From Deltaproteobacteria bacterium (lineage in GTDB: Bacteria > Desulfobacterota > SM23-61): DNA of 6,000 nt. Shown one piece after another: positions 4,985 through 6,000 of the stretch. The position numbers were made by a program, and so were the translations under genes. The number at the start of each line of letters is the position of its first letter. Within the stretch, counting starts at the first letter, position 1. The DNA lies in assembly GCA_026388915.1 (NCBI GenBank), contig JAPLIW010000140.1, positions 1 through 6,000 of the forward strand, written 5' to 3'. Below the pieces are notes generated by a model that ran no database searches, was not told the DNA's origin, and saw only the letters and a program-made list of their open reading frames with translations.

Positions 4985-6000
4985 TCATTTCTCGACAAAG
5001 TAGTTTTCCCACGCCTTGCGAATTCCTTCCTGGGTCAGCTGCGGGGGATGTCCATGGTACCGGGAGCTGTCGACAAGGTAGTCCAGGAGGTCCCGCGGTT
5101 CGCAGGCATTGAACTTGAGTCCGAGTTTCCGATAGAAATTTTCCTTGAGAAACCCGAAGACTTCCTTGTCAAAGGGAATCCCCTTTTTTTCGCAGAGGGT
5201 GGCGAAAATCTCCTCGAATTCAACCTCTGTGGGGTGGTCGATTAATATCTTGTAACGGATCCTGCGGAGGAAGGCGTCATCCACCAGCTGCTTGGGCTCG
5301 ATATTGGTGCAGAAGATGACCAGTTCGTCGAAGGGGACCTCGAATTTCATCCCGGTGTGGAGGGTCAGGAAGTCCACCCTTCTTTCCAGGGGAACGATCC
5401 AGCGGTTCAGGAGCGATTTGGGTTCAATCTGCTGCCTTCCGAAGTCGTCGATGATGAAGATTCCATTGTTCGCCTTCAGCTGGAGCGGGGCCAGGTAGAA
5501 CTTGGAGATGGGATTGAACTCCAGGTCCAGGGTCCTCAGGGTCAGTTCCCCGCCGACCATGACCACCGGCCGTTTTACGAACATCCATCGCCGGTCGATG
5601 AGCTCCTCTTTGATCTCCGGCTGGTCAGGAATATGGCTGACCGGATCAAACACGCTGATGATTTCTCCCCCCACCAGGATCGAATGGGGAATGTAAACGG
5701 TCTCGTCCAGGGCGTTGGCGATCGCCTCGGCAATGGAGGACTTGCCGTTTCCCGGCGGGCCGTACATGAAGATGGATTTCCCCGACATGACCGCCGGCCC
5801 CAGGCGGTTCAGCATCGGCTCGCTGACCACCAGGTTGGAAAAGGCTTTTTTCAGATTATCGTGGTGAACATCGATGTTTTTGATCGTCTGGGACAAGATC
5901 ATCTTCCGGTAATCGTCCAGGGGCACAGGCGCGGGCCCGGTGTAGCGGCAGATCTCCAGGAGTTCCGCCGCCCTCTTATGCCCCTGCCCGCTGATGGTGA
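4985..6000 (-). CDS. AAA+ ATPase, MoxR-like (partial, N-terminus beyond the window)
   Basis: This is an AAA+ ATPase of the MoxR-like group, thought to remodel or assemble partner proteins using ATP in the cytoplasm. A GTG at 5926-5924 would give 313 residues, but the frame is open through base 6000 and the extra 24 codons continue the protein, with AAELLEICRYTGPAPVPL across the supposed start. No ribosome-binding site precedes that GTG. The true start is therefore outside the window. Counting from the GTG: Walker A GPPGNGKS (56-63), Walker B IFIIDDFGR (156-164), sensor 1 with Asn208 in VIFCTN, and arginine-finger candidates R221/R222 in FLRRIRYK. In related proteins, as I remember them, the part before GPAPVPL is a winged-helix-like domain. 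It could serve the VWA protein of this window, but that is unproven. Confidence 0.9.
   Translation of the reverse strand, partial: TISGQGHKRAAELLEICRYTGPAPVPLDDYRKMILSQTIKNIDVHHDNLKKAFSNLVVSEPMLNRLGPAVMSGKSIFMYGPPGNGKSSIAEAIANALDETVYIPHSILVGGEIISVFDPVSHIPDQPEIKEELIDRRWMFVKRPVVMVGGELTLRTLDLEFNPISKFYLAPLQLKANNGIFIIDDFGRQQIEPKSLLNRWIVPLERRVDFLTLHTGMKFEVPFDELVIFCTNIEPKQLVDDAFLRRIRYKILIDHPTEVEFEEIFATLCEKKGIPFDKEVFGFLKENFYRKLGLKFNACEPRDLLDYLVDSSRYHGHPPQLTQEGIRKAWENYFVEK

Overview
The window is about 6 kb of chromosomal DNA, fairly GC-rich inside genes and AT-rich in spacers. It has four substantial genes and the tail of a fifth. Protein styles (a CoxE-like VWA protein with a His/Gly-rich linker, and an AAA+ ATPase with a GPAPVPL motif) and the kinds of repeat in the spacers suggest an anaerobic Desulfobacterota (former Deltaproteobacteria) genome. 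That assignment is an inference from remembered families, not a search result.

Layout, left to right. (1) Bases 1-75 hold the last 24 codons of an unidentified plus-strand gene. (2) The 202-bp spacer that follows carries a long, AT-rich imperfect palindrome (153-263). It ends a few bases before the ribosome-binding site of (3), a plus-strand VWA (CoxE-like) gene, 278-1471, which starts with TTG. (4) A convergent 142-bp spacer (1472-1613) holds a modest terminator candidate. (5) A class I/II PLP aminotransferase lies on the minus strand, 1614-2753, starting with GTG. (6) A 419-bp spacer (2754-3172) is packed with repeats: two copies of an ATCCGTGT-type repeat in the same orientation on either side of a C/G-tract hairpin. 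(7) A large acyl-CoA dehydrogenase family protein lies on the minus strand, 3173-4894, with a strong Shine-Dalgarno and a good sigma70-like promoter in its 90-bp upstream spacer. (8) An AAA+ (MoxR-like) ATPase lies on the minus strand from 4985 and runs off the right edge. Its reading frame stays open through base 6000, so its true start is outside the window.

How the genes may work together. MoxR-type AAA+ ATPases and CoxE-type VWA proteins usually act as a pair that remodels or matures a client protein or metal centre. Here one of each is present, but they sit on opposite strands, about 3.5 kb apart, with two metabolic genes between them. Whether they are partners cannot be decided from this window. 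The acyl-CoA dehydrogenase (beta-oxidation type chemistry) and the aminotransferase (amino acid metabolism) lie on the same strand, but the long repeat-filled spacer and separate promoter candidates argue against a tight operon. I see no tRNA, rRNA, CRISPR array, transposase gene or clear new defence system. The most notable signals are the atypical MIDAS in the VWA protein, the repeats in the spacers, and the split ATPase/VWA arrangement.
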